A DNA stretch of 33,419 nt from Bacillota bacterium (GTDB taxonomy: Bacteria; Bacillota_C; Negativicutes; JAEYSJ01): contig JAEYSJ010000040.1 of the NCBI GenBank assembly GCA_023434855.1, positions 1 through 33,419 of the forward strand. Direction: 5' to 3'. The notes under the pieces were generated by a model. That model saw only the letters and a list, made by a program, of their open reading frames with translations, did no database searches and was not told where the DNA came from. Both the position numbers and the translations under genes were made by a program. Below, one piece after another: positions 22,517 through 30,472 of this stretch. The number at the start of each line of letters is the position of its first letter. Position 1 is the stretch's first letter.

Positions 22517-24496
22517 ATGCGGTTAAAAGGTAGACTTACACTAACATTTTCATTGCTGACTGCGGCTATTTTATTGGTCCTATCATGTATTGCCTATTCT
22601 TATACAAAAGATCTGGTGACTAAAGGTATTGAAGAGGAAATGAAGGCAAGTGTCGGTTCACATGTGAATAAATTAGACGGCTGGCTTACAAGCAAGTCAA
22701 AAATGCTTGCAATTACTGCTGGCACTATACAAGGCATTGCAGGTGGCTCCGAAATCACTGTCCCCATGGTAGCAGGGTACAAATCAGTCGACCAAGAATT
22801 GTCCGATTTTTATTTTGGCTCTTCAGATGGGAAAATGGTGGACGGCAGTGGATGGACACCTCCGGCGGATTATGATCCGCGTTCCAGATCGTGGTATAAA
22901 GCAGCAACAGAACAGGCAAAACTTGTTTTTACCGACCCTTATTTAGATATGGTAACGAAACAAATGGCAGTATCAGTGGCGATGCCATTGAAAAATGCGT
23001 CAGGACAAGTTCGTGGAGTTGTTGCTGAGGACATATTACTGAAAACCCTTGTCGATAATGTCCAAAGTATCAAGATGTTTGACGAAGGATATGCTTTTCT
23101 ATTAGATACGAAAGGCTTTGTGTTGGCCCATCCGGATGCAGACTTAATTTCAAAGAATATCTTTGAGGTAGAAAATGAGAAGGATTTGTCTGCCATATTA
23201 AAAGGTACGCTTGGAAACGACTATGGGTTTGGGAAATATCGCTATAACGGAAAAGACATGTTGATAGTATCGCAAAAGGTTCCTTCGACCGGATGGACTT
23301 TAGCCGTTAGTGTGCCGGAAGAAGTTGCCTACAAACCCCTTGCATTTCTAAAATGGTTCTTTGGCTTAGGTACATTCTTGGCCGTTCTTATCGTGGTAGC
23401 AGTTACTTTTGTTATTGCCAAGCGTATAACGAGGCCCGTGGAACTCTTGGCAGAACAAGTAAGCATGGTTGCCAGCGGCAATCTTATTGTGCAAGCCAAA
23501 GTAGATGGCCAAGATGAAATCGCCATACTAGCAGCCGATTTCAATAAAATGGTGAATAATCTACGCGAGTTGATAAGGCAAGTGCAGTCGCACGCTGAAC
23601 AGGTGGCGGCATCCAGTGAGGAACTCACCGCCAGCGCGGAGCAATCTTCCCAGGCGGCCAACCAGGTAGCTTCGTCCATCACCAACGTAGCTGCCGGGGC
23701 TAATGAGCAACTGGCTACAGCCAACGAAACCTCTACTGTGGTAGAGCAAATGTCTGCTAGCATCCAGCAGGTTGCCGCCAATACAAATCAAGTCGCAACC
23801 GAGTCGGCCCAGGCCGTCGACAAAGCCAAAGATGGTGGGAATGCCGTGGAGAAGGCTGTAACCCAAATGGGTCATGTCGAGAACACTGTAAATATATCGG
23901 CTAAGGTAGTAGAAAAACTGGGTGAGAGATCCAAAGAAATTGGGCAGATCGTAGAGACTATCTCAGGTATCGCAGGGCAGACCAATCTCTTGGCGCTGAA
24001 TGCTGCCATCGAAGCGGCGCGAGCGGGAGAACAGGGGCGAGGATTTGCTGTTGTAGCCGAAGAAGTACGAAAACTCGCCGAGCAGTCCCAGGAAGCGGCC
24101 AAGAAGATCGCCGAACTGATTGGGGAAATACAAGGGGATACCGATAAGGCTGTCGTAGCCATGAGTGATGGCACACGGGAAGTCAAGACAGGGGCAGAAG
24201 TTGTCAACGTGGCTGGGGCTGCCTTTAAGGAAATCGCTGAACTGGTTACCCATGTGTCCGGTCAGGTAAAAGAAATTTCGGCTGCTATTCAACAGATTGC
24301 CACCGGCAGTCAGCAGATTGTGGGTTCGGTTCACAGGATCGATGAACTCAGTAAAACATCAGCAAGTGAGTCCCAAAGCGTTTCTGCTGCGACCGAGGAA
24401 CAACTGGCTTCTATGGAAGAGATCGCCAGTTCCAGTGAAGCGTTATCAAAACTAACTTACGATCTACAGACGGCTGTAGCCAAATTCCGTGTCTAG
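22517..24496 (+). CDS. Methyl-accepting chemotaxis protein with extracellular Cache domain
   Basis: 659 residues. TM1 is at about 8-28. A periplasmic/extracellular dCache-type ligand domain covers about 35-275, with the typical YDPRSRSWYKAATEQ and VFTDPYLDMVTKQMAVSVAMPL. TM2 is at about 277-300, then a HAMP domain (KRITRPVELLAEQVSMVASGNL) and a long cytoplasmic coiled coil. The signalling tip [18 protein letters not shown] lies near 487-504. Cache receptors of this type often detect amino acids or organic acids. The ATG at 22517 has AGAGGAGGAAG upstream. Expression appears to depend on a promoter about 480 bases upstream and a structured leader with a terminator. Confidence 0.95.
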   Translation: MRLKGRLTLTFSLLTAAILLVLSCIAYSYTKDLVTKGIEEEMKASVGSHVNKLDGWLTSKSKMLAITAGTIQGIAGGSEITVPMVAGYKSVDQELSDFYFGSSDGKMVDGSGWTPPADYDPRSRSWYKAATEQAKLVFTDPYLDMVTKQMAVSVAMPLKNASGQVRGVVAEDILLKTLVDNVQSIKMFDEGYAFLLDTKGFVLAHPDADLISKNIFEVENEKDLSAILKGTLGNDYGFGKYRYNGKDMLIVSQKVPSTGWTLAVSVPEEVAYKPLAFLKWFFGLGTFLAVLIVVAVTFVIAKRITRPVELLAEQVSMVASGNLIVQAKVDGQDEIAILAADFNKMVNNLRELIRQVQSHAEQVAASSEELTASAEQSSQAANQVASSITNVAAGANEQLATANETSTVVEQMSASIQQVAANTNQVATESAQAVDKAKDGGNAVEKAVTQMGHVENTVNISAKVVEKLGERSKEIGQIVETISGIAGQTNLLALNAAIEAARAGEQGRGFAVVAEEVRKLAEQSQEAAKKIAELIGEIQGDTDKAVVAMSDGTREVKTGAEVVNVAGAAFKEIAELVTHVSGQVKEISAAIQQIATGSQQIVGSVHRIDELSKTSASESQSVSAATEEQLASMEEIASSSEALSKLTYDLQTAVAKFRV

Positions 24497-24535
24497 CATG
24501 AAGAAGGTGGATAATAACTGAAAAAGATCAGATAA

Positions 24536-24573
24536 AAAGAAGGTTCTGCCACAGCGGCGGACCTTCTTTATTA
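24536..24573 (+). terminator. Rho-independent terminator after the chemoreceptor
   Basis: AAAGAAGG/CCTTCTTT stem continued inward by GCC/GGC pairing, followed by a short T/A-rich tail (ATTAT). Confidence 0.7.
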
Positions 24574-24652
24574 TGGTGGGATATTTAAATTCTCCTAGTA
24601 GTTAGGAAATATAAACATTTAAACAATTTCTCAGAATACTTTCATATTATCA

Positions 24653-24681
24653 TTGACAATTCCATCCACATAAAATATAGT
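24653..24681 (+). promoter_or_regulatory. Sigma-A promoter of the TrmB-type regulator
   Basis: TTGACA at 24653-24658, TATAGT at 24676-24681, spacer 17; transcription would start near 24688, about 25 bases before the ATG. Confidence 0.75.
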
Positions 24682-24713
24682 AGTTATAACAATAACACCT
24701 AATGGAGAGCATA

Positions 24714-25523
24714 ATGGAAAAAATACTGACGGAAATACAGAAGCTTGGTTTTTCTCAATATGAATCAAAGGCTTATCTGTCGCTGTTGCAACATTCTCCT
24801 GTTACGGGGTACGAACTTAGTAAACGCTCAGGAGTTCCACGCTCGATGATTTATGAGGTAATTAATAAACTAATTGATCGGGGAGCAGTAAATACAATAC
24901 CTTCTGATCCACTTAAATATAGTCCTGTTGCGGCAAAAGAGTTCCTTAAACGGGTGCGTAGAAATATAGACGCTACATTTGATTTTCTGGATCAGTCATT
25001 GAGCTCGCTAGAGCAGGGCGGGGATATAAATGTCATTTCGCACATTCACGGCTATGAACACGTAATGGATGAACTGTTAGAAATTATTGACGGAGCAAAG
25101 CGGGAATTGTGGCTTTCGGTCTGGGACTCACAAGCATTGTTATTGAAGACGAATGTGCAAGAGGCTGAAAAACGTGACGTAAAAGTATTATCAATTGTTT
25201 TTGGCAGTGAAGATTCTCAATTAGGCATTACTTTTCATCATGATTATATGCCACCTGATGTTGTAAAACATCGTATAGGCGGAAAATTAACGGTAGTTAC
25301 TCGCGATAAAGAGGAAGTCGTTATTGCAAATTTTCTTGATAAGGGGGCTTCGTGGGCCGTAAAGACTCATGATCCTGCTCTAGTCTTAGTAGCTACTGAA
25401 TTTATTAGACATGATATTATGATAGAGTCAATTACCCGCCACTTTGGCCCGGAGCAATTGGATAAACTTTGGCGGAATCATCCCGACTTAAGGTATGTTG
25501 TTGAGGGAGAGCGATCCGAATGA
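24714..25523 (+). CDS. TrmB-family transcriptional regulator
   Basis: 269 residues. The N-terminal TrmB winged helix (about 1-85) reads LGFSQYESKAYLSLLQHSPVTGYELSKRSGVPRSMIYEVINKL. The C-terminal half (about 110-240) has the phospholipase-D-like fold region seen in bacterial TrmB regulators (ELLEIIDGAKRELWLSVWDSQA). An effector-binding repressor or activator. The ATG at 24714 is preferred over 24702 because GGAG lies 6 bases upstream of the former and nothing precedes the latter. It is followed 85 bases later by azlC and azlD, the probable targets. A 9-bp stem (25510-25534) straddles its stop codon. Confidence 0.85.
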   Translation: MEKILTEIQKLGFSQYESKAYLSLLQHSPVTGYELSKRSGVPRSMIYEVINKLIDRGAVNTIPSDPLKYSPVAAKEFLKRVRRNIDATFDFLDQSLSSLEQGGDINVISHIHGYEHVMDELLEIIDGAKRELWLSVWDSQALLLKTNVQEAEKRDVKVLSIVFGSEDSQLGITFHHDYMPPDVVKHRIGGKLTVVTRDKEEVVIANFLDKGASWAVKTHDPALVLVATEFIRHDIMIESITRHFGPEQLDKLWRNHPDLRYVVEGERSE

Positions 25524-25534
25524 GACGGATCGCT
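25510..25534 (+). other. Stem-loop across the stop codon of the TrmB gene
   Basis: Perfect 9-bp stem AGCGATCCG/CGGATCGCT with a 7-base loop holding the TGA stop. No T-run follows, so it may stabilise mRNA or partially terminate before azlCD. Confidence 0.45.
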
Positions 25535-25608
25535 TCAATTAGCACTTGTCTTGAGTAGTTATAAAACTAACTTCTAAGTGTGGGAGGATATAGAATGGGG
25601 GAGAAAAT

Positions 25609-26325
25609 ATGAATGTGGATTCGAACGGAATAAAATTCTTTAAAGGAGTTAAAGCAGGGATGCCTATTGCGATCGGCTACATACCGATTGCGATTGCTTT
25701 TGGACTATTGGCAAAGTCATTAAATATTCCCAATTATATCAGTGTGTTGATGTCTTTGGCAATTTACGCGGGAGCCAGTCAGTTTATAGGAGTCAATTTA
25801 TTAGTTTTGGGAGCCTCCTTTGGCGAAATTGTAATAACCACATTTCTTTTGAATTTGCGGCACTTTCTTATGACAGCCACTTTGTCTCAAAGAATTGAAG
25901 ATGAGATGTCAAAAGAATGGCGGGCGCTATTATCTTTTGGTGTAACCGATGAAACTTTTACAGTTAGTGTACTACAAGAAGATAGACTTTCTAAATATTT
26001 CGTTTTAGGGCTTAATTTGGTTGCATTTGCTTCATGGAATGCTGGTACTTGGCTGGGAGTGTTTTTTGCAAACGGCTTACCAGAGATAATAAGAACAAGT
26101 ATGGGAATTGCTTTATATGCCATGTTTATCGGATTGTTAATTCCGCATGTTAAAAAATCCAAACCTGTATTCGTGGTTGCCTTGTTGGCTGTTATGATAA
26201 ATTCCTTAATGTATTGGTTATCGGGCTTTATTGGATTCTCGAATGGCTGTAGTATCATAATAGCAACGGTAATTAGCGCCGCCATAGGTGCAATCTTTTA
26301 TTCTGAGGGGGAGGAGTCCTTATGA
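25609..26325 (+). CDS. azlC: AzlC-family branched-chain amino acid exporter, large subunit
   Basis: 238 residues with about seven hydrophobic segments. AzlC features are clear: FFKGVKAGMPIAIGYIPIAIAFGLLAK, the re-entrant SLAIYAGASQFIGVNLL, and LLNLRHFLMTATLS. With AzlD it forms a membrane complex exporting branched-chain amino acids or their analogues. The ATG at 25609 has GGGGGAGA upstream. The next gene overlaps its stop codon by four bases, the usual azlC-azlD coupling. Probably controlled by the upstream TrmB-type regulator. Confidence 0.93.
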   Translation: MNVDSNGIKFFKGVKAGMPIAIGYIPIAIAFGLLAKSLNIPNYISVLMSLAIYAGASQFIGVNLLVLGASFGEIVITTFLLNLRHFLMTATLSQRIEDEMSKEWRALLSFGVTDETFTVSVLQEDRLSKYFVLGLNLVAFASWNAGTWLGVFFANGLPEIIRTSMGIALYAMFIGLLIPHVKKSKPVFVVALLAVMINSLMYWLSGFIGFSNGCSIIIATVISAAIGAIFYSEGEESL

Positions 26326-26627
26326 ATCTAATATATTTAGTTTTGGCGATGGCTGCCGTTACTTATATACCCCGGATGTTGCCGCTGGTTTTATTGCAAA
26401 ATGTCAGTTTGCCGCGATACATAAATCGTTTCATGAGGTTTATACCCTATGCAGCATTGGGAGCACTTATTTTTCCAGGAGTGCTTAATTCAGTAGGAAC
26501 AGGCCATATGGAAATGGCAATTGCAGGATGTATGGCTGCGATATTGTTGTCTTGGTTTGAAATGAATCTTATTTTTGTGATAGCCGGAGGGATAGCGGTA
26601 GTTTTTATCATGAATGTGCTTTTTTAA
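26322..26627 (+). CDS. azlD: AzlD-family branched-chain amino acid exporter, small subunit
   Basis: 101 residues with three to four hydrophobic segments. The family pattern is AAVTYIPRMLPLVLL...LPRYINRFMRFIPYAALGALIFPG. The ATG overlaps the azlC stop codon (ATGA), so the two are translationally coupled; the SD GGGGGAGGAG is inside azlC. It ends 25 bases before the promoter of the T-box leader. Confidence 0.92.
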   Translation: MNLIYLVLAMAAVTYIPRMLPLVLLQNVSLPRYINRFMRFIPYAALGALIFPGVLNSVGTGHMEMAIAGCMAAILLSWFEMNLIFVIAGGIAVVFIMNVLF

Positions 26628-26652
26628 AATATTTTTCTTATAAAGGAAATAT

Positions 26653-26682
26653 TTGACATTCAACAAAAAGCAGTACTATAAT
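26653..26682 (+). promoter_or_regulatory. Sigma-A promoter of the T-box leader
   Basis: TTGACA at 26653-26658 and TATAAT at 26677-26682 with an 18-base spacer; both hexamers match consensus. Confidence 0.88.
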
Positions 26683-26688
26683 AGACAT

Positions 26689-27028
26689 AAACATCGTGAA
26701 ATTGTTTAAACAGCTCCGATATAGAAAGAGTAACCATGTGACCCTTTAGTACAGCGAGTCGGTGACCGGAAGACGGTGGGTGGGATGATCGGCCTAGAGA
26801 GCATGGTGAATGGTTCTATTAGCTGACCACCGAAAGTTTTTGCTGTTTCAAAAAAGCAGCAAAAACTAAGTAGGCTGGGACGGTTGCCACCGTTATTGGG
26901 CTAGAGTATCGGATAACTGGTGTGATTATCCCGTACTTGAAAAGAGATGGGAAACTATTAGTTTCCTGAATTAGGGTGGTAGCGCGAAATCATTTCGCCC
27001 CTGCATAGGGGGAGGAATGATTTTTTGT
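26689..27028 (+). ncRNA. T-box leader with UGG (Trp) specifier
   Basis: Stem I is well formed. TAGA (26722-26725) pairs with TCTA (26815-26818), and ACCATG (26733-26738) pairs with CATGGT (26802-26807). Between them lies the specifier loop: AAGAGTA on the 5' side (the AGTA/loop-E element) and GAA-TGG-T on the 3' side. The specifier triplet at 26811-26813 is therefore UGG, tryptophan. The T-box AGGGTGGTAGCGCG is at 26974-26987 (consensus AGGGTGGNACCGCG, one mismatch). The terminator stem AAATCATT/AATGATTT (26988-26995 with 27016-27023) ends in T's. Uncharged tRNA would stabilise the antiterminator and switch on the downstream deacylase gene. The base after TGG is T, which prefers an A73 discriminator, whereas tRNA-Trp usually has G73; a G-U pair is needed. 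Confidence 0.9.
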
Positions 27029-27086
27029 TTTTAACTACAAAAAAGATTAAAGAAATGAAGAACGGTAGAAAGAAGGGATAGCGAGT

Positions 27087-27527
27087 ATGAATTTAATAGA
27101 GCTTTTAAAGCCTTATCAAGGGTTTGAAATTATTTCCAATAAAAAGCCTCTTTGCTCAGCTCAGGAAGGGGCAGCGTACTTTCAAATTGAGATAGGACAA
27201 ACTGCGCCTACGCTCATATTAGAGGGAGACGGCAAATACTTTGCGGCGATTGTATCTGGTGGGCGTAAGGGTCTGGATATGGAAGAAATAGCTCAAATAC
27301 TGGGTTGCCAAAAGGTAAAACTGGTAAATCGCACCAAAGTGAAAAATATTACAGGATATGAGGTTGGTACTACGCCCATGGTGGGACTTTCTTTGCCGTA
27401 TATTTTGGATAAACAATTATTCAAATATGAATTTGTTTATGGGGGGATAGGGGAGTCTGATAAGACGTTGAAAATTGCGCCAGCTGTATTAGAAATGGTG
27501 AACCAAGTAATTGCTAAGTTTGATTAG
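27087..27527 (+). CDS. YbaK/ProX-type aminoacyl-tRNA deacylase
   Basis: 146 residues covering the YbaK/aa-tRNA deacylase domain: FQIEIGQTAPTLILEGDGKYFAAIVSGG, a Lys in VKLVNRTKVKNITGYEVGTTPMVGL (lysine and GxxP-type region of the active cleft), and VYGGIGESDKTLKIAP. Relatives hydrolyse mischarged tRNAs in trans (for example Cys-tRNA-Pro or Ala-tRNA-Pro). Here a Trp-type T-box controls it, which suggests a link to tryptophan tRNA charging or to non-protein analogues of tryptophan. ATG at 27087 with AAGGGA upstream. It is followed 57 bases later by a methyltransferase-like gene likely in the same transcript. Confidence 0.88.
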   Translation: MNLIELLKPYQGFEIISNKKPLCSAQEGAAYFQIEIGQTAPTLILEGDGKYFAAIVSGGRKGLDMEEIAQILGCQKVKLVNRTKVKNITGYEVGTTPMVGLSLPYILDKQLFKYEFVYGGIGESDKTLKIAPAVLEMVNQVIAKFD

Positions 27528-27584
27528 GCGATAACTATAATTTATGGGATATAGCGAATCCGATTAAAGCTCAGGAGGTGCAAA

Positions 27585-28271
27585 ATGGCGTTTAAATATG
27601 AATCAGTTGTCCCGTGGGGAAGGTCTTTTGCGGAATATATTGATATGTTTTGCTTAATTGAATCTGATTTAAATAAAAATATTTTGGGTTGCGGTGATGG
27701 TCCGGCTAGTTTCAACAGCATAATGAAACAAAAAGGGAAAAAGGTTATATCAATTGACCCCATTTATCAGTTCACCAAGAATTTTATTGCAAAGCGTATT
27801 GAAGAAACATATCAGAATGTTCTTGATCACACCAGGGAAAATCGGGAGAATTTTGTTTGGTCAAAAATAAAAAATATCGAAGATTTAGGGACAATGAGAA
27901 TGATGGCTATGGCAGAGTTCTTAAAAGATTATGAAACCGGTAAGAAAGAAGGACGATATATATTTGCAGAACTGCCGATATTACCGTTTCCAAATAAACA
28001 ATTTGATTTGTCATTAGCTTCGCATTTTCTTTTTTTATATACAAATATCTTATCGTTAGATTTCCATTTGCAATCAATAAATGAAATGCTGCGTGTTTCT
28101 AAGGAAGTTAGGATATTTCCATTGTTAGATTTAAATGCAGAAAGATCACCATATGTGAATGAAATCATTTGCAAATATAAAAAATTAGGTTACGATGTAG
28201 AAGAAAAGCAAGTAAATTATGAATTTCAAAAAGGCGGAAATACAATGTTGAGAATTTTTGATAAAGAATAA
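27585..28271 (+). CDS. SAM-dependent methyltransferase-like protein
   Basis: 228 residues with a Rossmann-type SAM motif I (NILGCGDGPASFN at about 32-44), an acidic end of strand 2 (VISIDPIYQFT), and motif IV-like region PFPNKQFDLSLASHFLFLY. The acceptor substrate is unknown. The ATG at 27585 has an excellent AGGAGGTG site. It shares the T-box transcript with the deacylase; no terminator is visible between them. Confidence 0.75.
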   Translation: MAFKYESVVPWGRSFAEYIDMFCLIESDLNKNILGCGDGPASFNSIMKQKGKKVISIDPIYQFTKNFIAKRIEETYQNVLDHTRENRENFVWSKIKNIEDLGTMRMMAMAEFLKDYETGKKEGRYIFAELPILPFPNKQFDLSLASHFLFLYTNILSLDFHLQSINEMLRVSKEVRIFPLLDLNAERSPYVNEIICKYKKLGYDVEEKQVNYEFQKGGNTMLRIFDKE

Positions 28272-28342
28272 TCCCGGGAAAAGCATCTTTGAAAAATTGC
28301 ATAAAGGTGTTCATAAAATAATTGGACGATAATAGAAAGCAA

Positions 28343-28462
28343 AGCCAGGGGACTGTGGAACTGCCTTGTAAAAGTGTGCTACTGGTGGTCCACATTAAGG
28401 ATGAGTTAATATATAAAAGTCGCAATAATACTAAAAAGAATACAGTACCACCGTCCCCACCT
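28343..28462. mobile_element. MITE-like inverted-repeat element, copy A
   Basis: About 120 bp, closely matching copy B (30295-30413). It begins AGCCAGGGGACTGTGGAACT and ends ACAGTACCACCGTCCCCACC, the ends being inverted repeats of each other. The centre contains ATTAA-GGATGAG-TTAAT. No ORF inside. It lies just upstream of the ECF sigma gene; the termini carry the same GGGGACGGT core as the REP-like hairpins. Confidence 0.75.
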
Positions 28463-28487
28463 ATGTTAATAAAAACGAGGTGATACC

Positions 28488-29288
28488 ATGTATGATAACT
28501 CTCCCGAACTTTTTGACCAACTATACCGCGATAACTATATCAAGGTATACAGACTGGCCTTCGGGCTCGCCAACAAAGGGTTCTCGGTCACCGACCGTCG
28601 TAATGATGCCGAGGATATTACTCAGGAAGCTTTCTTACGGGCTTTTCGTTCCTTTAACACCTTTCGAGAAGAAAGTTCTTTTTTTACCTGGATATGTCGC
28701 ATCACCATCAATGTTGCCAACGATTATATAAAGCAAAGGACGAAACTGCCTATTTATGAAACTCTCGAAAAGTTAGGTTGTTCTGAAGAGGATTTGATCG
28801 ATCCCAATCCTGCTAACGATCCGGAAAGCAAATTACTGTCCAATGAAGTAATGCGGATCTGCATGATTGGTTTTACGGAATGCCTGCCAGTTCACCAGAA
28901 GAAGGCCTTTTTCCTGGTAATAGGATTAGATTTACCCTATAAACTTGCTGCCGAAATATTGGATTGCACTGTTGGATCGCTCAAAACAACGCTGCACCGG
29001 GCTAAAAAAAGATTAATTGGCTACATGGAAAGCAGGTGTTCTTTAATAAAAAAATCAAATGATTGCCGTTGTGAGCAGTGGGTTAAAGCTGTTCGATCGC
29101 ATGAAAGGATTACAAATGAGTGTATAACCAATCCTACAGCCAAGATTACTATTCCGGACAAGGTGAAAATATACATGCGAGACTTGCGCGATATATACCA
29201 GAATGTTTATTGGGCAAGAAGCGACGAGGTAATGACGGAGGTGCTTAAAGAAGGATTTTGCCAAAAAAAGTGGGCTACTTTTACCTAA
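28488..29288 (+). CDS. ECF-type RNA polymerase sigma factor with C-terminal Cys extension
   Basis: 266 residues. Sigma region 2 is at about 8-82 (LFDQLYRDNYIKVYRLAFGL, DAEDITQEAFLRAFRSF, FFTWICRITINVANDYIK). Region 4 is at about 125-178 (LPVHQKKAFFLVIGLDLPYKLAAEILDCTVGSLKTTLHRAKKRL). An extra ~85-residue C-terminal part starts with Cys184, Cys193 and Cys195 (RCSLIKKSNDCRC), a pattern seen in some ECF groups and possibly a metal or redox site. No anti-sigma gene is adjacent, so activity may be controlled through this tail. The ATG at 28488 has GAGGTG upstream. Its promoter would lie in or next to the MITE-like element. Confidence 0.87.
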   Translation: MYDNSPELFDQLYRDNYIKVYRLAFGLANKGFSVTDRRNDAEDITQEAFLRAFRSFNTFREESSFFTWICRITINVANDYIKQRTKLPIYETLEKLGCSEEDLIDPNPANDPESKLLSNEVMRICMIGFTECLPVHQKKAFFLVIGLDLPYKLAAEILDCTVGSLKTTLHRAKKRLIGYMESRCSLIKKSNDCRCEQWVKAVRSHERITNECITNPTAKITIPDKVKIYMRDLRDIYQNVYWARSDEVMTEVLKEGFCQKKWATFT

Positions 29289-29346
29289 CCTTTTGCTTTT
29301 AGAACAGTCTAACTAAATAGATAACAAAATTAGGAGGACTGATCTT

Positions 29347-30150
29347 ATGAGCGCTATCAATGAAAAAATTATGGATGAGCTAGTCGAGATGAAGGAAAGA
29401 ATCAAGGATTTTGTGCTGGGGCTGGGAGTGGATGATGTCGGTATTGGGGCAGTATCCAACTACAACAGTCCCAGATCGACGAGACTAGAATCAATCTTCC
29501 CGGAAGCTAAATCCATGATCGTGCTCGCCTACAAGGAAACTTCCAACTGCGATAGTCCGAACAGGCAGATCGCCATCAACGGCAGACTGGATTTGATCCA
29601 GTTTTCCCAATCCTGCAATTACAGGCTGGCACGGTTTCTAGAAAAGGAATATGATGCGCGGGCCATGACCGTACCGTATTCCTTTCCTATAGACATGAGT
29701 AAAGGGGGGCTTGCGGAAATATCACTGCGTCATGCGGCGGTTGCTGCGGGGCTGGGGTCTTTTGGCCGGCATAACCTGGTGATTCACCCTAAGCATGGTG
29801 TGCGGGTACTATTTACAGCGGTCCTCTGTGATCTCGATCTGCCATCGGATCCTCCGGTACAAGAGAATTTATGCAACCGGTGCAATGTTTGCGTAGAAAG
29901 CTGTCCTGTAGGGGCTCTCGATGAGGAAGGCAAAACCGATATTCGCAAATGCAGCCCGCATATTCAGCCTCATGGGTTAAGAGGGACCATCTCTTTCTGG
30001 CAAAAGTTGGTGAACAGCCCTTCAAAAGAACGAGATGAATTGTTTATGGATAATTCCTTTTGGGAACTGTGGCAAGCAGGTATTGTGCGATACATGTACG
30101 TTTGTTTCAACTGTCGGAACTCCTGTCCCATTGGGCAATCAAAAAGGTAA
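29347..30150 (+). CDS. QueG-like double [4Fe-4S] protein
   Basis: 267 residues. The N-terminal half resembles the catalytic domain of epoxyqueuosine reductase (DDVGIGAV..., AKSMIVLAYKE, SLRHAAVAAGLGSFGRHNLVIHP). The C-terminal half has ferredoxin-like clusters: Cys176, Cys179, Cys182 and Cys186 (CNRCNVCVESCP), then Cys202, Cys253, Cys256 and Cys260 (CFNCRNSCP). It is about 100 residues shorter than true QueG, lacking the C-terminal HEAT-like part, so the reaction is unlikely to be queuosine synthesis itself; the family also includes uncharacterised corrinoid/Fe-S reductases. ATG at 29347 with TAGGAGGA upstream. It follows the sigma factor gene by 58 bases and may be its target. Confidence 0.85.
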   Translation: MSAINEKIMDELVEMKERIKDFVLGLGVDDVGIGAVSNYNSPRSTRLESIFPEAKSMIVLAYKETSNCDSPNRQIAINGRLDLIQFSQSCNYRLARFLEKEYDARAMTVPYSFPIDMSKGGLAEISLRHAAVAAGLGSFGRHNLVIHPKHGVRVLFTAVLCDLDLPSDPPVQENLCNRCNVCVESCPVGALDEEGKTDIRKCSPHIQPHGLRGTISFWQKLVNSPSKERDELFMDNSFWELWQAGIVRYMYVCFNCRNSCPIGQSKR

Positions 30151-30294
30151 GGATAATTAGAATTTCAATGCTCTATCGAATATTTCATCATTTATAGGCT
30201 TTCCTACATGAAACATAAAGTTCCTGCAATGTTGCTACTATGGATGGAAGCATCTATATCTATACTATATCCGATGGTAACAGGTTATCTAAAA

Positions 30295-30413
30295 AGCCAG
30301 GGGGATGGTGGAACTGTCTTGTTAAAGAGTGCTACAGGTGGTTCATATTAAGGATGAGTTAATATTTAAGAGTCAATAGTGCTAAAGAAGACAGTACCAC
30401 CGTCCCCCTGGCT
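30295..30413. mobile_element. MITE-like inverted-repeat element, copy B
   Basis: 119 bp with terminal inverted repeats of 26 bases matching at 24: the left end begins AGCCAGGGGGATGGTGGAAC and the right end finishes TACCACCGTCCCCCTGGCT. The centre holds a perfect ATATTAA-GGATGAG-TTAATAT hairpin. Same orientation as copy A. No coding capacity, so any movement would need a transposase in trans. Confidence 0.8.
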
Positions 30414-30420
30414 CCACAAA

Positions 30421-30461
30421 ATTCGTCGCACACTCTACGAACCGTAAAGTGTGCGGCGAAT
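30421..30461 (-). terminator. Stem-loop downstream of the methionine aminopeptidase gene
   Basis: 14-bp stem ATTCGTCGCACACT/AGTGTGCGGCGAAT (one G-T pair), loop of 13 bases. On the minus strand it is followed by TTTGTGG, a weak T-tract; it is probably the terminator of the aminopeptidase gene. Confidence 0.6.
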
Positions 30462-30472
30462 TCTCAGTTTCT

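Noticed and set aside
23329..24334. Several minus-strand open frames opposite the chemoreceptor
   Set aside because: Shadow frames caused by the Ala/Glu-rich coiled-coil coding sequence.
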